A DNA stretch of 64,000 nucleotides from Balanoglossus misakiensis (lineage: Eukaryota > Hemichordata): positions 12,152,001 through 12,216,000 of the forward strand of contig CM082579.2 of NCBI GenBank assembly GCA_040954595.2. Reading direction: 5' to 3'. The translations under genes and the position numbers were made by a program. The notes below the pieces were generated by a model. It had not been told where the DNA came from and made no database searches. It saw only the letters and a list, made by a program, of their open reading frames with translations. Shown one piece after another: positions 61,001 to 64,000 of the stretch. Each line of letters starts with the position of its first letter. Positions within the stretch are counted from its first letter, which is position 1.

Positions 61001-63619
61001 TACCACTTTTCTTGCACTCCTATTAATGCTATACTTTTTCCATGGTGAAACAACTGAACTGCTCTATCAAAAAAGCAATCTTATTGACATAATGTTTTCT
61101 TTATATCATTTAATATAAAATACTACTCTTTTGACACGTACCTTTTGAGAAACTTCACTTGTCAAGAATTGCCTGAACTTGAGATGAATTGTTATGGTTT
61201 TTTTGATAACAAACTTTCTTTGTATACTCCAACAAGTTTTTTTGTGACTGTCCCAGGTTGTTTCAGCACTAGTTCTTTCATAAATCCAGTACTTCATTTT
61301 CCCAAGTTTGTGACATTAGTGATGAACTGCAACGCAGGTATGAATCGCGATTGGAGCACTCATAATTAAAGTCAATGTGCATATATCAACATCAGCTGTA
61401 TTCCTCATTTTTTTCTCCTACACAGATGTTTGCCTAGCCACAAACAATGGCAACAGAATACCTCAAATGACATCACAGGATCCCAGGAAGACACAGGGTC
61501 AAAGTTCAACAGAAACTGCTATGAATGTCAAACTGGACAGTCTATTGAAAGGTATAAGGGTAGAAGATTGTTTCTATTTTAATTGTGATTTAACATTGTT
61601 TCTATTTATTGTGATTGTCCCATATATATATACATGTATATGGGTCACTCACAATAATACATGTACCTGTATGTATACAAACCACTGGGGCCATATCGGA
61701 TCAGCCAGTTTCTTTTGTATGTAATTTCAGCAAATCTTTTATGAAAAATGGTTTGATTTTGGGAATGATGATTAGATACATGTCATAGAAGTAATAGTTA
61801 TGTATTTTGCGCAACTTCACGTAAAATTTTGGATTTTGGTTTTAATATAAATTTGACAGAATATCTTCAATTTTGAAAGAGTATTAATCTTATTATTTTA
61901 TATCCCAACAGGTATACCTGAAGCCTTACAAAAAAAGCCGACTGTAGGTATGAAAGCTTCAGAAATACTCTATCTTTGTAACCTTAAAACTATCAGGAAA
62001 GCAAATAACATGGCTATTTCATGTCAGAGTCTGCTTATGTTAGTGTCAATTACCTCAGTGTTGATGATTTCATACAAATAATATTATATTAGTATATTCC
62101 ATGAGATTACAAAATTTTATTTAAAAATTAAGTGTAAAATGTTGTTCACATCGAAGAAGTATTCTAGAAAAAATGTTTCTTAGGTGTCTTTTTCTTTCAT
62201 TATAATGATCATTGTGTATGTTTTACATTGTAGAATGTAGGCATCTGTCTGTTTATTTGTGTGTTTGTTTGTTTGTCTAACTGTCTGTTACATGTACATC
62301 ATGTATTTGAGACTTGTAATTAGTGAGGCTAATTGTTAAACTTAAATGCAAAATATATTTACATTTCCAGAGACACACTTTTTGTATAAGTCACATGTGG
62401 AATCAATCTGTATGCAACAGAAACTTACTGCAAATCAAGGAAGACACAAGATGGGGGCAAATCAATTATCAGGTAAACAATGTAACAATAAACTACATTT
62501 TGGATTTTATTACACGGCATCACCCAGAGACTGTGAAATATACCTTCATATGAATGCCAATGCCCATTTATTTAATTGCCAACGTTTATATCACAAGAAC
62601 ACTTCTTTAAAATGTCTCATATGAGCATTCTTTCTCATCCTGTGCTCAGTATGTGAAGTTTGTGATAGTAGATGAAACATGAAATTCAAATTCAAATTTT
62701 ACCGCATTACATTATATGACATTTTTTTTTCCTTCACATTCAAAGGTTTGGGCAAAACTGACGAGCAATGTCTCGCTGAGTTTTCAAAACTGAATATCAG
62801 CCCAGACCAGCAACATTGTGACCAAATTGTATGTCCAGTTGGTAAAGAACAGTCAATTGAAAACAATGAACTTGTTCCGAGTGTAAGTCCTGACCTGTTG
62901 ACCACTGCAGATCCAAAATTAGAATGTAAGTGTATATCCCTCTGCCGTTCTCTCATACATAATTTCTTGTGTTTTGACATTGTAGCAAGCTTTGAATATC
63001 AATAATGGTGGAAGCATGTTTTTGTGAGGAAATTGTTGTAGAGTATTGTTTTCAAATCACAGGCATTGGATTTTATTGCTGATTAATTGAGTTTGTATGG
63101 CTCACATCTGATCAAGATTTGTCAAGTTCTTATTAAAGCATAATTAGTAGAAACTGAATTTTATGAAATTTTTCAAGGCCCCCTAGTGTATTTATCATAA
63201 ATTTGCATACTGCAGTGGAAAGTTGTTGAAGCGTTCTCACTCACTCTCACACACTCTCCCTCCCTCTCGAAGGTGCCAAGTGTACAAAACGTATAGGAGA
63301 CATGATGAACAACCAAGACTTGATGTGCGAACTGAAGTTTGTGATGTCTCCTGAGGGTGACAAATTGCGCATGTTTGGTGGCCGTCTTGGCATCAAAGAC
63401 GAGAAGCTCACATATATGTTGAAGGTTTCTCCAGAACAGGCCGTCAGAGGTATCTTCCAACAACTGAAAAGTTCAAGGCCAAACTTACGAGTTGCACACG
63501 TACTTGAGGCTCTGTACAGGCCATCTGTAGACTTTACATGGTGTGATGTCATTGAAAAGATTCATACATGGCATACAATTTGCCCAGCCTGTCAACTTGT
63601 GTACCAGAAAATTTTTTGA
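57897..63619 (+). CDS. Ig-like plus death-fold-domain protein, 8 exons
   Basis: Eight exons (57897-58095, 58562-58903, 60498-60635, 61426-61551, 61912-61947, 62371-62472, 62746-62925, 63273-63619) join without a frame break into 489 residues; every intron is phase 1. Residues 1-66 are Gln/Ala/Pro-rich. Residues about 80-180 form an Ig-like fold (MSVTWSFDGKV, then VGNSGTYEWTV), with Trp where the second canonical Cys usually stands. Residues 181-375 are a low-complexity linker with an acidic patch (GDDEHDDDKQG). The last exon (about 385-470) fits a six-helix death fold (FGGRLGIKDEKLTYML, then RVAHVLEALYRP). No signal peptide or membrane segment is visible, suggesting a cytosolic adaptor or a missing leader exon. 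The start follows an in-frame stop at 57891, but an acceptor (TTGAGAG) just before the ATG leaves room for an upstream exon. Ig plus death-fold order recalls UNC5 or MALT1-type proteins, but it is neither. Confidence 0.78.
58193..58547. mobile_element. TTAA-flanked palindromic MITE C, within intron 1 of the Ig/death-fold gene
   Basis: AGGGACAAAG start and CTTTGTCCCT end with TTAA at 58189-58192 and 58548-58551. The inner arms pair along most of their length (TTGAATCAACGTTCAATC with GGTTGAACGTTGATTCA). It ends 14 bases before exon 2, so its right TIR forms the pyrimidine-rich tract of the splice acceptor. Confidence 0.82.
58562..58903 (+). CDS. Ig/death-fold gene, exon 2 (Ig-like domain)
   Basis: Residues 67-180. 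Contains FYSYLNCTHPIGTSVQLSV, VTWSFDGKVIC and NSGTYEWTV, then HLSVV. Acceptor ATTAACAAG, donor CCAC/GTAAGT, phase 1 to 1. Confidence 0.85.
59447..60001. mobile_element. Inverted-repeat element bounded by a direct repeat
   Basis: AAAATGAAATGTGTCTGGTC plus CAGCGCG occurs at 59447 and again at 59968 in the same orientation. Between them GCATTTCCCATTAAGCACCT faces AGGTGCTTAATGGGAAATGC, and TAAAGTAAACATCGGTC faces GACCGATGTTTACTTTA. A half copy lies at 12960-13150. In intron 2 of the Ig/death-fold gene. Confidence 0.65.
60498..60635 (+). CDS. Ig/death-fold gene, exon 3
   Basis: Acidic, glycine-rich linker (GNSDGDDEHDDDKQGAAGG). Acceptor CACTTCAG, donor GAAG/GTATGT, phase 1 to 1. Confidence 0.75.
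61426..61551 (+). CDS. Ig/death-fold gene, exon 4
   Basis: Polar linker (VCLATNNGNRIPQMTSQDPR onward). Acceptor TCCTACACAG, donor AAAG/GTATAA, phase 1 to 1. Confidence 0.75.
61912..61947 (+). CDS. Ig/death-fold gene, exon 5 (36-bp microexon)
   Basis: Encodes GIPEALQKKPTV. Acceptor CCCAACAG, donor GTAG/GTATGA, phase 1 to 1. Confidence 0.65.
   Translation, partial: VYLKPYKKSRL
62371..62472 (+). CDS. Ig/death-fold gene, exon 6
   Basis: Linker (THFLYKSHVESICMQQKLTA onward). Acceptor ATTTCCAG, donor TCAG/GTAAAC, phase 1 to 1. Confidence 0.72.
62746..62925 (+). CDS. Ig/death-fold gene, exon 7
   Basis: GLGKTDEQCLAEFSKLNISP and a polar tail. Acceptor CATTCAAAG, donor GAAT/GTAAGT, phase 1 to 1. 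Confidence 0.75.
63273..63619 (+). CDS. Ig/death-fold gene, exon 8 (death-fold-like domain, stop)
   Basis: Residues 375-489 and stop TGA. Helical pattern DLMCELKFVMSPEGDKLRMF, then LGIKDEKLTYML, then VRGIFQQLKSSRPNLRVAHV, VIEKI. Spacing matches death domains. The cysteine pair ICPAC near the end is extra. Acceptor CTCTCGAAG. Confidence 0.82.
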
Positions 63620-64000
63620 ACTTTGAACCTTTTTAATAATCATGAAAAAATGTGTCATTTACATTCCCTCATTTCATGCAATTTATTTATACAAAAATGA
63701 ATTGTGATTTTATTAGTAGTTGGATGTAACACAATCATGTTTTTTATCGAACAACCTGTTAAACCAAATAGATATTGCACAGTACAGGCACTGAATTGCT
63801 AATTATGTACTGTGGGTTACCAGAGAATTTTAGAGTAAAGAGGCAATGCAAGTGTGAGGTTTTTAAATTTATTTTGTTGCTGTGTACATAACGCAGATGC
63901 AATGACAACAGAGCAGCCAATCAGATATAGTAGAAGCTACAGACAAGTCACATGACAGTATCCGATTTTTCATCATATTGTGTGTATCTCTCTTGCTTTT
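63620..64000. other. 3' flank of the Ig/death-fold gene
   Basis: AT-rich, probably 3' UTR and beyond. I see no clean AATAAA hexamer, so a variant signal or a downstream site is likely. Confidence 0.4.

Overview
This is a window of an animal nuclear genome. Its genes are split into many short exons with GT/AG introns, it is AT-rich, and it is packed with transposable elements. No host name can be read from the sequence. The mix of a TNFR-type receptor, a full-length DDX60-like helicase and an immunoglobulin plus death-fold protein, together with foldback elements, TTAA-flanked elements and a CR1/L2-like LINE, fits an invertebrate deuterostome (amphioxus, acorn worm or echinoderm). That placement is inference.

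Layout, left to right. Positions 1-2150 hold two minus-strand exons with cysteine-rich TNFR repeats; the gene continues off the left edge. At about 3.3 kb lies a cluster of perfect ISRE/IRF-type motifs. Positions 6.9-7.7 kb hold a diverged array with a period of about 175 bp. From 8711 to 47859 the minus strand carries one large gene that I reconstruct as 37 exons. Intron phases agree at every junction and the coding sum is 5571 nt, or 1856 residues plus a stop. It is a DDX60-family Ski2-like helicase with motifs [23 protein letters not shown] and [10 protein letters not shown]. From 57897 to 63619 the plus strand carries an eight-exon gene (489 residues) with one Ig-like domain and a C-terminal death-fold-like domain; all its introns are phase 1. 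A 140-codon minus-strand frame at 57115-57537 may be the first exon of a divergent gene.

The introns of the helicase gene and the intergenic region at 48-57 kb hold most of the repeats. Intron 14 contains a four-level nest: a 5'-truncated CR1/L2-like LINE, interrupted by a foldback element whose long arms are 22-bp tandem repeats, interrupted by a GGGCCCAAGC-bounded repeat with 239-bp-type units, interrupted by a TTAA-flanked TIR element. Intron 3 holds a second, unrelated foldback element. Four members of a G-tract-rich MITE family with TWA target duplications (PIF/Harbinger-like) occur at 21.3, 48.9, 52.2 and 53.6 kb. Several short palindromic MITEs lie between 45.9 and 58.5 kb.

The three protein genes share a theme: TNF-family signalling, cytosolic antiviral RNA helicase, and death-fold adaptor or receptor. 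The window therefore looks like a small neighbourhood of innate-immune genes. Joint function is inferred from gene families and position only.
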